Shown here piece after piece: positions 18,587 to 27,305 of a stretch of DNA of 62,729 bases. The DNA is from UBA9732 sp963606545 (GTDB lineage Bacteria; Spirochaetota; Spirochaetia; Sphaerochaetales; Sphaerochaetaceae). Position 1 is the stretch's first letter. Each line of letters starts with the position of its first letter. Location of the stretch: assembly GCA_963606545.1 (NCBI GenBank), contig CAVCYP010000003.1, forward strand, positions 1 through 62,729, read 5' to 3'. The position numbers and the translations under genes were made by a program. The notes below the pieces were generated by a model. The model did no database searches. It saw only the letters and a program-made list of their open reading frames with translations, and was not told the origin of the DNA.

Positions 18587-18611
18587 AAAAGGGGGCTGCG
18601 AAAGCAGCCCC
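18587..18611 (-). terminator. Terminator of the uronate operon
   Basis: On the minus strand GGGGCTGC (18611-18604), a 4-nt loop and GCAGCCCC (18599-18592) are followed by TTTT. It follows uxaC, the last gene of the operon. A weaker hairpin with CCTACG/CGTAGG arms (18631-18649) precedes it. Confidence 0.85.
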
Positions 18612-18680
18612 AAGGAAAACAACAACTAAACCTACGAGAACTCCGTAGGAAAAGAAACAAATTAGTAAGAGCTACACCTC

Positions 18681-20081
18681 TTAATGCTCAAAATAGTTTT
18701 TGGCATTGTTGAAGGAAATATCCTGGACCATCTTGCCAACCAGCTGATAATCTGCAGGAATTTCTCCATTTTCCATCCAAGTGCCAAGAATATTACACAA
18801 AATTCTGCGGAAATATTCGTGCCTTGGATAAGAAAGGAAGGATCTTGAGTCAGTAAGCATACCAACGAATCTTGATAACATACCAAGGTTACCCAAAGTC
18901 TTCATCTGGTCTGTCATTCCGTCAATATGATCACAGAACCACCAGGCAGAACCAAGCTGGAGCTTGCCAGGGATATCGTGCTGGAAGTCGCCCATAAGTG
19001 AACCAATTACGTAGTAATCGTTTGGGTTGAGGGAGTAGAAGATAGTCTTTGGTAGAGCGTTCTGAAAGTCAAGCGTATCAAGGAACCTAGAGAGCTTAGG
19101 GGCAATCTGGTAGTCAGTAATTGCGTCGTAGCCAGTATCGGCGCCTAGAGTCTGGAAGCCACGGGTATTGTTGTTGCGGCTTGCCTGCATGTGAAGCTGC
19201 ATGACTAGGTTTCGCTTTGAGTATTCTTTTGCAAGGCCAAGGAGAATATAAGTTCTGTAAAGCTCGGCCTCATCAGAAGTTACTGCTTCTCCGCTTCTAG
19301 CCTTGCGGAAGGCTGCGTTGACCTGTGCATCGGTTCCAATCTTAAATGGAGGGAAGGCAATTGCGTGGTCTGTTGCAAGACATCCGTTTTCTACAAACAC
19401 GTCCAAACGCTTTGTGAGAGCCTCAAGAACGTCAGCTGCAGTTTCAATTTTCACCCCACTAACTTGAGCAAGAGTATCAATGTAGGCGTTAAAACCTGCT
19501 ACATCAATGTTGATAGCCTTATCAGGTCTATAAGAAGGAATGACTTTGGTTTCAGTCTTACCAGCTTCTCTGATTTGTTTGTGGTATTCAAGAGAATCTA
19601 CAGGATCATCTGTTGTGCCTACTGCATAGACGTTAAACTTCTTAAAGATGCCATAAACGTCAAGAGTTGGGTCGTTTTTGAGCTTATCATTAGCCTGATC
19701 ATAAATCTCACGCGCTGTAGCTGCTGATAGAGGCTTTGTTATGCCAAAATAACGCTGAAGCTCAAGATGAGTCCAGTGATAAAGTGGGTTTCCAATGAGT
19801 CTAGAGACGGTGTCTGCCCAGTTATAGAAGCGCTGGTAAGCATCCCCTTCTCTTTCATTGATGCCGTTGGTACGAATCTGACGCCATTTGTAATGATCTC
19901 CGTAGAAACCACTTCCAAGCCAAGCGGTAGTAATATCCGGTTCACGCTTGTTTTCAGCTATCTCTTTTGGAGAAAGATGGCAGTGATAGTCAAAAATAGG
20001 CATCTGCTTTGCATACTCGTGGTAGAGTTTGTTTGCAGGTTCGTTGTTAAGAAGGAAATCTTCTCCCATGAATTGTTTCAT
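18681..20081 (-). CDS. uxaC: Glucuronate/galacturonate isomerase
   Basis: The 466-residue enzyme isomerises D-galacturonate to tagaturonate and D-glucuronate to fructuronate. The N-terminal metal motif FDYHCHLSP, the segment ITTAWLGSGFYGDHYKWR and the C-terminal SFLSYPRHEYFRR are characteristic, and the length is normal. It is the last gene of the minus-strand uronate operon, 20 nt after the LarA-like gene, although it catalyses the first step. This identification is secure. Confidence 0.97.
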   Translation of the reverse strand: MKQFMGEDFLLNNEPANKLYHEYAKQMPIFDYHCHLSPKEIAENKREPDITTAWLGSGFYGDHYKWRQIRTNGINEREGDAYQRFYNWADTVSRLIGNPLYHWTHLELQRYFGITKPLSAATAREIYDQANDKLKNDPTLDVYGIFKKFNVYAVGTTDDPVDSLEYHKQIREAGKTETKVIPSYRPDKAINIDVAGFNAYIDTLAQVSGVKIETAADVLEALTKRLDVFVENGCLATDHAIAFPPFKIGTDAQVNAAFRKARSGEAVTSDEAELYRTYILLGLAKEYSKRNLVMQLHMQASRNNNTRGFQTLGADTGYDAITDYQIAPKLSRFLDTLDFQNALPKTIFYSLNPNDYYVIGSLMGDFQHDIPGKLQLGSAWWFCDHIDGMTDQMKTLGNLGMLSRFVGMLTDSRSFLSYPRHEYFRRILCNILGTWMENGEIPADYQLVGKMVQDISFNNAKNYFEH

Positions 20082-20101
20082 AATAACCTCTTTTTTGCCG
20101 G

Positions 20102-21340
20102 TTAACCGTTAAATTTCTCTCTGTTAATCCAAAGTCCAAGGGCTGGATTTGGAATAAAGAAGATAGTTTCGCCGTCAACGTCATTATAACCATACTTCAA
20201 CTTAGCTGGATCATATTTTTTAGCAAGCTCATCATAAGCAGCTGGGATAAAACCAACGCTGGCAATCTCTTCTTGTGAGATATTCTTTACAGCATAAGTA
20301 ATTGAGAATCTACCATCGCTTGAACCGTGAATCAGGTGCGCGGCAACCCCCATGTTCTCCTGAAGATCTTCATTAGCATTGAGCAGCTCAAGGGTATGAA
20401 GTCTTCCTTTGTAGCCATACTTACGAATAAGTTTATCGTTAGTTGGATCTTCACCAAACTTGTTGACACCAGGAGCAAGAACAATAAGCTGACCACCGTC
20501 TGCAATTGCCATTCTGGTTCTGTAAACGCTCTTATTGCCAAGCCAAGTGCTCTTAAATTCCTTAGGATCTAGGTAAACAACACACTTTTTAATGCCGTGC
20601 TCAACATAATCAATGTTGTGTTCCTGAGCGCAAACAATTGCATCTTCCAAAGGCTTTCTGCCTTCTCCAATGAAAAGACCATGAGTCTGAATTACAGAGT
20701 TTGGAGCTGTACAAGCTGTAAGCATATAAAGAAGGTGAACCTCTTTAAGGAAATGCTCTGCAGCATAGTCAAAAACTTTTCTAACTGGAGTATGATCCCG
20801 ACCCATCATTCTTTCCATTCCGTAAACCGCACCAATAATATGGCTCTGATTAATCATGGAAGAACCGCCAACACCAACAAACAAATTCTTGGAGTGGTTG
20901 GCCATACCAATAACCTCATGAGGAACTACCTGACCAATTGAAAGCACAAGATCAAAGGAAGGATCCATGACCATTTTATTAACTTCAACTGCAACAGGTT
21001 TATTCCAAAGGCCTTCTGTAATCTCAGAAACGTAAGAAGCTGGAACTTCACCAATATTTACAACATCATGACGCCAATCGTGAGCATGGAACAACTCTCT
21101 TGGGATGTCTCCATACATGGTGCTAATTTCCTGGTCTGTCATTGCCACATGGGTTCCAAGCGCCTCAAGAATCTGAACCTCAACATTATGCTTTTCACAC
21201 CAATGATAGCCTATATTTGCAATAAGGCCGGCATTTGAGAAGAATCTTGTGAAATCAGGCACTACCATGAGAACTTTTTTGGGATTGCGGGAGGAGAGAG
21301 CCTCCTCCACGCTTGCTTTAATCTGTTCATTAGTTAGCAT
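20102..21340 (-). CDS. LarA-superfamily nickel-pincer racemase/epimerase, possible mannonate-gluconate 2-epimerase
   Basis: This 412-residue protein belongs to the lactate racemase LarA superfamily. H141, K151 and H167 keep exactly the 10- and 16-residue spacing of LarA H174, K184 and H200, which carry the nickel-pincer cofactor; R32 in PDFTR and H64 in GTHVAMT match R75 and H108. The usual Arg after GTH is Val here. Superfamily members include hydroxyacid racemases and a reported D-gluconate 2-epimerase. D-mannonate and D-gluconate are C2 epimers, and the gene sits between uxaC and gnd, so I infer mannonate-to-gluconate conversion. The LarBCE cofactor genes are not in the window. Lactate racemase is less likely. 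Confidence 0.8.
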   Translation of the reverse strand: MLTNEQIKASVEEALSSRNPKKVLMVVPDFTRFFSNAGLIANIGYHWCEKHNVEVQILEALGTHVAMTDQEISTMYGDIPRELFHAHDWRHDVVNIGEVPASYVSEITEGLWNKPVAVEVNKMVMDPSFDLVLSIGQVVPHEVIGMANHSKNLFVGVGGSSMINQSHIIGAVYGMERMMGRDHTPVRKVFDYAAEHFLKEVHLLYMLTACTAPNSVIQTHGLFIGEGRKPLEDAIVCAQEHNIDYVEHGIKKCVVYLDPKEFKSTWLGNKSVYRTRMAIADGGQLIVLAPGVNKFGEDPTNDKLIRKYGYKGRLHTLELLNANEDLQENMGVAAHLIHGSSDGRFSITYAVKNISQEEIASVGFIPAAYDELAKKYDPAKLKYGYNDVDGETIFFIPNPALGLWINREKFNG

Positions 21341-21361
21341 TCTAAATCCTCTATCAAAAAC

Positions 21362-22816
21362 TTAAGCTGTATAAGTTGTTGCGTGAGTATTTCCACCCTC
21401 ACCTGTCCAGTTAGTATGGAAGAACTCGCCTCTTGGAGCATCAACTCTTTCATAAGTATGAGCACCAAAATAGTCTCTCTGAGCCTGAAGCAGGTTTGCA
21501 GGAAGTCTTGAGGAAGTATAACCATCAAAATAGCTAAGAGCTGATGAGAAGGTTGGAACTGGAATTGCACACAAAGTTGCGTTAGCAACAACGTTTCTCC
21601 AAGATGGAACAAGTGCCAAAACTGTTTCTTTGAAATATGGGTCCAAAAGAAGGTTTGAAAGCTCAGGATTCTTGTCAAAAGCTTCCTTAATCTTACCAAG
21701 GAAGGTGGAACGAATGATACAGCCGCCTCTCCAAAGCAGAGCAATTGAACCATAGTTGAGCTTCCAACCATAGGTCTTAGCTGCACTTTCCATCAGGACA
21801 TAGCCCTGTGCGTAAGAGATAATCTTTGAAGCAAGAAGAGCTCTTCTAATATCTTCAATCATAGCCTTTTTGTCGCCAGTGTACTGCTTTCGCTCAATAT
21901 TAAAAGCTTCATCAGCCTTAACGCGCTCTGCCTTCATAGCTGAAAGGCATCTTGCAAATACAGCTTCACCAATGAGGGTAAGAGGTACACCTTCATCAAG
22001 AGCAGCAATACCTGTCCACTTACCGGTTCCTTTCTGGCCTGCTGTATCAAGAATTTTATCAACCAAAGGTTGGCCATCGGTATCTTTTTTGGCAAGGATA
22101 TCGCTTGTAATCTGAATCAGATAGCTGTCGAGCTCGGTTTTGTTCCACTGGGCAAAGACTTCGTGGATTTCGTCAGCGCTCATGCCAAGCATGTCTTTCA
22201 TGAGCTGATAGGCTTCACAGATGAGCTGCATGTCGCCGTATTCAATGCCGTTGTGAACCATCTTTACAAAGTGACCAGCACCATCGCTTCCAACCCAGTC
22301 GCAACAAGGGGTGCCGTCTTCAACTTTGGCTGAGATTGCCTGCAAAATTGGCTTTACCAGTGGCCATGCTGCCTCAGATCCGCCTGGCATGAGGGAAGGT
22401 CCCTTAAGAGCGCCCTCTTCTCCACCAGAAACACCGGTTCCAATGTAAAGCAAACCTTTGCTCTCAACATACTTAGTTCTGCGAATTGTATCTGGGAAGT
22501 GGCTGTTTCCGCCATCAATGATGACATCACCTGGCTCCAAAACGCCAAGCAGCTTTTCTATATAGTCGTCAACAGGAGCGCCTGCCTTGACCAGCATCAT
22601 AACCTTACGAGGCTTTGCAAGGGAGTCAGCCAATTCTTCAAGACTATGAGTTCCAATAATATTCTTGCCCTTAGCTCTACCATTAACAAAGTCGTCAACC
22701 TTGCTAAGTGTTCTGTTGTAAACTGCAACGGTGAAGCCCTTTGACTCCATGTTCATAACAATATTCTCGCCCATGACGGCAAGACCAATAAGTCCAATAT
22801 CTGCTTTCTTGTTCAT
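21362..22816 (-). CDS. gnd: 6-phosphogluconate dehydrogenase, decarboxylating
   Basis: The 484-residue enzyme oxidises 6-phosphogluconate to ribulose-5-phosphate and CO2. It has the Rossmann start IGLIGLAVMGENIVMNM, the NRT segment typical of NADP-binding forms, GVSGGEEGALKGPS, and the catalytic helix GHFVKMVHNGIEYGDMQ. It sits inside the uronate operon, 16 nt after the kinase and 21 nt before the LarA-like gene. A pentose-phosphate enzyme in this position makes sense if the uronates are converted to gluconate. Confidence 0.97.
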   Translation of the reverse strand: MNKKADIGLIGLAVMGENIVMNMESKGFTVAVYNRTLSKVDDFVNGRAKGKNIIGTHSLEELADSLAKPRKVMMLVKAGAPVDDYIEKLLGVLEPGDVIIDGGNSHFPDTIRRTKYVESKGLLYIGTGVSGGEEGALKGPSLMPGGSEAAWPLVKPILQAISAKVEDGTPCCDWVGSDGAGHFVKMVHNGIEYGDMQLICEAYQLMKDMLGMSADEIHEVFAQWNKTELDSYLIQITSDILAKKDTDGQPLVDKILDTAGQKGTGKWTGIAALDEGVPLTLIGEAVFARCLSAMKAERVKADEAFNIERKQYTGDKKAMIEDIRRALLASKIISYAQGYVLMESAAKTYGWKLNYGSIALLWRGGCIIRSTFLGKIKEAFDKNPELSNLLLDPYFKETVLALVPSWRNVVANATLCAIPVPTFSSALSYFDGYTSSRLPANLLQAQRDYFGAHTYERVDAPRGEFFHTNWTGEGGNTHATTYTA

Positions 22817-22832
22817 AAGTTACTCCTAAATC

Positions 22833-23906
22833 TTATCTCTTAACTCTTGCGTTTCCGCTGTAAACCGACCAAATCTGCTCTTCATCAGCTGGTGTGCTGT
22901 AGTCTGTCAAAACTGTAGTTGCAAGAACGCCAGTTGCCCAGCCCATCTTAATCCAGTCTTCCTGTGGCTTTCCTGCCAAAATTGCGTACAGAAGGCCGCC
23001 GACAAAGCCATCACCACCACCAATGCGGTCCATAACCTGAATTGGTCTAGGATCTTCTGTGTACCAGGTGTCGCCAATCAGCATCAAAGCGCCCCAGTTA
23101 TGCTCATTTGCACTTACAACCTCTCTGAGAGTGGTAGCAAAAACCTGAACCTGAGGATAAGACTTTCTCACCTGAGCAATCATTTCCTTAAACTGGTCCA
23201 TTTTCTTCCCCAAATCCTTACCGCCAGCCTCTGGTCCCTTCATTCCAAGAGCCAGCTGGAAATCTTCTTCGTTACCAATAAGGATATCTGCAACGCCTGC
23301 AATCTCGCTAAACGCAGCACTAAGCTCTGCCTCTCTGCCCTTCCAGAACGAGGCTCTGTAGTTCAAATCAAACGAAATAACCGTACCGTTAGCCTTAGCT
23401 GCACGTGCAACCTCAAGACAGAACTTGGTTGTCTCTGGGCTCAAAGCGGCCACCAAACCCGATAGATGAAGGATTCTCACCCCTTCTTTATTGAAAATTC
23501 TGTCAAGGTCAAAATCCTTTGCATTAAGAGTTCTTCCAACTTCACCACTACGGTCATTCCAAACTCTTGGACCGCGACTACCAAAACCACTGTCAGCAAT
23601 GTTGAACTGATGTCTGTAGCCCCAAGCGCCACCCTGAGCAACTTCTGGACCTTCATAATCAATGTTTCTGAATCTAAGTTCAGCCTTAATAAAAGAAGCA
23701 ACTGGGCTATCCTTTACAAAAGCTGTAAGAACCTTGGTCTTAAGTCCAAGGGAAGAAGAAACGTTAAGCACGTTACTCTCAGCACTGGTTGCCTGCATTT
23801 CAAAGAATCTGCTGGTGTGAACAGGAAGTCTGTTAGCTGGGGTAATTCTTACGCCCATACTTGTAGGACATACAAGATCATATTTGTAGTTTTCTCTAAG
23901 CTTCAT
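22833..23906 (-). CDS. PfkB-family sugar-acid kinase (gluconate or 2-keto-3-deoxygluconate kinase)
   Basis: The 357-residue kinase has the PfkB fold: NLNYR-like FDLNYRASFW, IGNEEDFQLALG, and the catalytic GGGDGFVGGLLYAIL with the base Asp. Similar proteins are usually annotated as 2-dehydro-3-deoxygluconokinase. ATG 23906 has GGAG 8 nt upstream and is preferred over an upstream TTG. It lies between uxuB and gnd. With gnd and a LarA homologue present and no KDG-forming dehydratase or KDPG aldolase nearby, gluconate is a plausible substrate, but KDG cannot be excluded from sequence. Confidence 0.85.
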   Translation of the reverse strand: MKLRENYKYDLVCPTSMGVRITPANRLPVHTSRFFEMQATSAESNVLNVSSSLGLKTKVLTAFVKDSPVASFIKAELRFRNIDYEGPEVAQGGAWGYRHQFNIADSGFGSRGPRVWNDRSGEVGRTLNAKDFDLDRIFNKEGVRILHLSGLVAALSPETTKFCLEVARAAKANGTVISFDLNYRASFWKGREAELSAAFSEIAGVADILIGNEEDFQLALGMKGPEAGGKDLGKKMDQFKEMIAQVRKSYPQVQVFATTLREVVSANEHNWGALMLIGDTWYTEDPRPIQVMDRIGGGDGFVGGLLYAILAGKPQEDWIKMGWATGVLATTVLTDYSTPADEEQIWSVYSGNARVKR

Positions 23907-23928
23907 AGTCAAATCTCCTTACTTTTAA

Positions 23929-23974
23929 GTCTCAGTTTGAGTCTCAGTTATCATGTCTCAGTTATCATGTCTCA
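23929..23974. repeat. Short tandem repeat between uxuB and kinase genes
   Basis: Two exact copies of GTCTCAGTTATCAT (23941-23954 and 23955-23968) are flanked by partial copies starting GTCTCA at 23929 and 23969. The last copy overlaps the uxuB stop codon. I see no stem or promoter in it. Confidence 0.85.
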
Positions 23975-25573
23975 CTTAGAGACAATTTCATGAAGTGTTT
24001 TTCTGACAGCACCAACGCCAGCGTTCATGCTTTCAAAATTCTTAATAACAGCCTCTTTCAGCACTGATGTGCTCAAATCATAGCCCCAAATCTCCTTACG
24101 AGCCATTATTTTGTCTAACTCACCCCCCTTAAGAGGCTGACCAAACTTGACGTCTACCATGTCAGCTTGGGCACTTTCCAAAAGTGGATCTGGGCTAAGT
24201 TCAAAGGCGTTACCCTCATCATTGACACCAAGAAGATATCTGAGCCAAGAAGCAAGAGCAAATGGAATGCATTTCAGGTTAGAAATATCCAAGCCTCTGC
24301 TTTCATAGGCCTTGAAGGTCTCGCCAAATCTAATTGCAAGTTTCTGGCTGGAGTCAGTTGCAATTCTCTGTGGAGTATCAGGCATGAACGGGTTTGGAAG
24401 TCTCTTATAAACAACATCATCAATAAAGCTCTTTGGTGAAAGAATGCCAGGATCTGTTACAACAGGAAGGCCTTCAACATAACCAAGTCGCTTGATATAA
24501 GCGACAATATCTTCATCCTTCATTTCATCAGAAATCTTTGTATAGCCAAGAAGACATCCGGCAAGACTCATTGCTGTGTGAAGTGGGTTCAAACAGGTGC
24601 AGACCTTCATTCTCTCAACCTTTGTGACGGTCTCTCTATCTGTAAAGAGGATTCCTGCCTCTTGGAGAGCTGGTCTGCCGTTTGGGAAGCTATCTTCAAC
24701 TACCAAGTATTCGCACTCCTCTGCGTTTACAAATGGAGCAACATAGCTTCTCTTTGCTGTTATAACCACATCCATATCTTCAACACCATCTGCCTTGAGC
24801 ATGTTCTGAACGCTCTGGTCTGGTCTTGGAGTAATCTTATCAATCATTGTCCAGGGGAAGCTAACAACTTCTGGATTGCAAACATAATCAACAAAAGCTT
24901 GATCCACAAAGCCCAGTTCAAGCCAGCGCTTTGCAATTGTCATGATTCCATTTCCAAGTTTTTCACCGTTTCTTGAGCAGTTATCCATACTAACAACGGC
25001 TATTGGAAGTTTTCCAGCCTTGTAGCGCTCAAGAAGAAGAGAGGTTACCATACAACAGACGGTTGTACACTCTGCAGGTCCACGAAGAATATCTTCCTGT
25101 ACATAACCTGGGGTTGTTGAATAGCCCTTCTCTGTAATTGTGAAGCTGACCATCTGGAGCTCTGGGCTTCTGAAGACTTCACAGAATCTTGCCCAATCCT
25201 GCTCTCTTTGAGTTGAACAACGAACTGCCTGTGCTACAGAAGCAACAACTTCTTTGCAGATGGTTCCGTCACTCTTAAGAGTAACGTCAAGGCTTAAATT
25301 GTCATATTTATCATAGGCAGCATCCAACATTTCCCAGTCAAAAGCTTCACCAACTAATATACCAGTGTTGGCAATGCCCTTATCTAAGAGGTTCTGCATC
25401 CTTGCTGCCAAGAAAGCTCTAAAAATGTTTCCAGAGCCAAAATGCACCCAATGACAAGCACTAAGTGTGTTAGCTCTCATCTTTTCAATATCATATGCAG
25501 GAAGGACATATCCTGCCTTCTCCCACTGGGCTCTGTTTGCGTTTCCACTAATTCCCGCAAGACTAAGTTTCAT
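23972..25573 (-). CDS. uxuB: Fructuronate reductase (mannitol dehydrogenase family)
   Basis: The 533-residue NAD-dependent enzyme reduces fructuronate to D-mannonate. It has the family's N-terminal nucleotide fold (VHFGSGNIFRAF), FTITEKGY, and the catalytic Lys-Asn-His helix KVCTCLNPLHTAM. The start has AGGAG 8 nt upstream and its own promoter with an embedded operator. It is the first gene of the uxuB-kinase-gnd-larA-uxaC unit. Tagaturonate reductase (UxaB) belongs to the same family, but the presence of uxaE favours fructuronate as the substrate. Confidence 0.88.
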   Translation of the reverse strand: MKLSLAGISGNANRAQWEKAGYVLPAYDIEKMRANTLSACHWVHFGSGNIFRAFLAARMQNLLDKGIANTGILVGEAFDWEMLDAAYDKYDNLSLDVTLKSDGTICKEVVASVAQAVRCSTQREQDWARFCEVFRSPELQMVSFTITEKGYSTTPGYVQEDILRGPAECTTVCCMVTSLLLERYKAGKLPIAVVSMDNCSRNGEKLGNGIMTIAKRWLELGFVDQAFVDYVCNPEVVSFPWTMIDKITPRPDQSVQNMLKADGVEDMDVVITAKRSYVAPFVNAEECEYLVVEDSFPNGRPALQEAGILFTDRETVTKVERMKVCTCLNPLHTAMSLAGCLLGYTKISDEMKDEDIVAYIKRLGYVEGLPVVTDPGILSPKSFIDDVVYKRLPNPFMPDTPQRIATDSSQKLAIRFGETFKAYESRGLDISNLKCIPFALASWLRYLLGVNDEGNAFELSPDPLLESAQADMVDVKFGQPLKGGELDKIMARKEIWGYDLSTSVLKEAVIKNFESMNAGVGAVRKTLHEIVSK

Positions 25574-25615
25574 AAAAACTCCTTTTTGCCCGCCTTAGCC
25601 GGCCAAACTACTTTA

Positions 25616-25644
25616 AGTATAGCACACTAATATATCAGTCGCAA
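25616..25644 (-). promoter_or_regulatory. uxuB promoter with GntR operator in the spacer
   Basis: On the minus strand: TTGCGA (25644-25639), 17-nt spacer, TATACT (25621-25616). The spacer holds the near-palindrome ACTGATATATTAGT (25639-25626), so a bound repressor would cover both promoter elements. The same core occurs upstream of the gntR gene. Confidence 0.75.
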
Positions 25645-25672
25645 TAATTTTTTACAGTTGTTTTACTTATAA

Positions 25673-25688
25673 TTCCACTCGCTGATAT
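25673..25688 (+). promoter_or_regulatory. Second operator-like half-site upstream of uxuB
   Basis: TTCCACTCGCTGATAT differs by one base from TTCCACTAGCTGATAT at 27991-28006 in front of gntR. It lies about 30 bp upstream of the uxuB -35 and may be an auxiliary site for the same regulator. Confidence 0.55.
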
Positions 25689-25740
25689 TTTTTGCAAAAA
25701 CCTCTAAGGTATTTGAATAGCAACCTGAGGGCAAAAAAAA

Positions 25741-25816
25741 TGGACATTTTTTGCAGTTTTTTGCTCAAAATGTCCAATTTTGGACAATTTGAGCAGTTTT
25801 TCTGCAAAAATGTCCA
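25741..25816. repeat. Nested inverted repeat between uxaE and uxuB
   Basis: TGGACA occurs at 25741 and 25781 and TGTCCA at 25771 and 25811. Each half is thus an inverted repeat, and the two halves are also roughly inverted copies of each other, with TGCAG/CTGCA and GCTCA/TGAGC inside. It lies 15 nt after the uxaE stop on the minus strand. The rest of this 257-nt gap holds the uxuB promoter and operators. Confidence 0.8.
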
Positions 25817-25830
25817 ATCCCGATATTAAC

Positions 25831-27279
25831 TTAACCTAAAATTGCAGAAACATGCTTGCCAATATGAGCATGTAGCAGCTCTGCATAATCTTCCTTGTAG
25901 GTTCTCCAAAGGCTGTACAGCTTATCCTTGAAAAGCAAAGTTCCATCCTCAGCCTTGGCATTGAGAATAAGACCATAGGTGATATGAATCAGCTGTCTAG
26001 AGTCGTTTAATTTGAATAAATCTGGAAGCTCACTGTCAGAAAGAGTATCAAGGTTAGGAATCTTTGTAAGATCGGTAGTGACATGATAGTACTTTGTAGC
26101 CTCATTGAAAGCGCCAAGAGCAAATTTGTGAACCGCTCTATACAAAGCAGGATCCTTCATTGCAACCAGCTTCATAGCTTCGAGCCAGTTGGTACCAGCT
26201 GTCTTAAGGTGGAAGCGACCACGAGTTTCCTTGCCTGCTGCAGGGAAAATAGAGAACTTGTCGGAGCCACTGTGGATACTAAGCTTGTAGCCAAAGTGAC
26301 GAGCAATAGCTGCGTGAATCTTCATTTCCTGTGCAAACTGATCAAGGTTACCTATGTAATCAATACCCTTCTGGAACTCACCACAGAATCTTGGAGCCAC
26401 CGTTGCAATGTGGACCTTGTGATGAACAAGTTGATTAGCAACAAAGAAATGCTGAGCTGGATGGGTTGGAGTCATAGTCTCATCAATTGAAATCTCAAAG
26501 TCTGCCCTCTGCCCGTTTTCGCTAAGAATCTTTGTTCTATAAATATCAATAGCGTGCTTAATTGCCTTGCTGTAAATCAAGATGCAGCGCTTGTACATGT
26601 CTGCATCAAAGGTAATTGAAACCCCTTCACCAACGTCAAAGGTCTTGCCAAGATAGGCCTTTTCAAGCTCGCCCTTGCAACAATACTCATATTCTGCGTA
26701 CTTCTTTGCAACTTCTTCTTCTGAAAGAGCATCGATTGTATTATCAATCTGCTCACTGCAATCTAGGGTAATCATTGTGCAGCCACTTGAAAGAGCATAT
26801 TCAACCTCGTCAGCAGTCTTAACGTGGTCGCCATCTGCTCCCCAACCAGTAGTGTAGTTGTTTCTAAAAACAGCAAAACTTGCGCTATCAATGACATCTG
26901 CAAAAGTTCTGTTGGTAAGAGTCAGCTCTCTAATTGACTGTTGAGCTAAAATTGGAGTTACTTCTGGATAGTCCTTAAAAACTCTAAGATGGCCATCTGT
27001 AGCAATGCCAAGTCTATCCCCAACACCAACCGTCTTATCTCTCTCAAGAACTCTACTTGGAGCTGTAAAGGGGAACATTGCTCTAAGTTTAACAGCATTC
27101 TCATGGTTTAACGGAGCCAGAGTCCACTTTTCACCATTGGAAACTACCTCTTGCCCAACGTAGTCCAAGCTAGGCTTTGCAACGATATAATCCTGATTTG
27201 GAGAAGCAACCATAAACACTTCGCCGTGCTTTGAGTCTTCATAGATCTCAAAGGCTCTACCATCTTCAATTTTCCACAT
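25831..27279 (-). CDS. uxaE: Tagaturonate/fructuronate epimerase
   Basis: The 482-residue enzyme converts D-tagaturonate to D-fructuronate, letting galacturonate enter the glucuronate branch. It resembles Thermotoga-type UxaE, with DRLGIATDGHLR, GWGADGDHVKTADEV and the His/Asp-rich segments DETMTPTHPAQHFF and KLSIHSGSDKFSIFP likely to bind metal. GGAGGTG precedes the ATG. It follows gntR by 26 nt. With uxaE present, uxaA and uxaB are not needed, and neither is seen in the window. Confidence 0.93.
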   Translation of the reverse strand: MWKIEDGRAFEIYEDSKHGEVFMVASPNQDYIVAKPSLDYVGQEVVSNGEKWTLAPLNHENAVKLRAMFPFTAPSRVLERDKTVGVGDRLGIATDGHLRVFKDYPEVTPILAQQSIRELTLTNRTFADVIDSASFAVFRNNYTTGWGADGDHVKTADEVEYALSSGCTMITLDCSEQIDNTIDALSEEEVAKKYAEYEYCCKGELEKAYLGKTFDVGEGVSITFDADMYKRCILIYSKAIKHAIDIYRTKILSENGQRADFEISIDETMTPTHPAQHFFVANQLVHHKVHIATVAPRFCGEFQKGIDYIGNLDQFAQEMKIHAAIARHFGYKLSIHSGSDKFSIFPAAGKETRGRFHLKTAGTNWLEAMKLVAMKDPALYRAVHKFALGAFNEATKYYHVTTDLTKIPNLDTLSDSELPDLFKLNDSRQLIHITYGLILNAKAEDGTLLFKDKLYSLWRTYKEDYAELLHAHIGKHVSAILG

Positions 27280-27305
27280 GACACACCTCCGTGAAATCTT
27301 TTTCC

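Noticed and set aside
21334..21786. Minus-strand frame of 150 codons inside gnd
   Set aside because: It is out of frame with gnd, which is intact; the protein is low-complexity Leu/Gln.
22833..23906. Firm call of kdgK for the PfkB kinase
   Set aside because: Sequence alone cannot separate KDG from gluconate, and the neighbours favour gluconate, so the symbol was left empty.
23466..23993. Open frame of 175 codons on the plus strand
   Set aside because: It lies opposite the PfkB kinase gene and a tandem repeat, has no motif, and no ribosome site.
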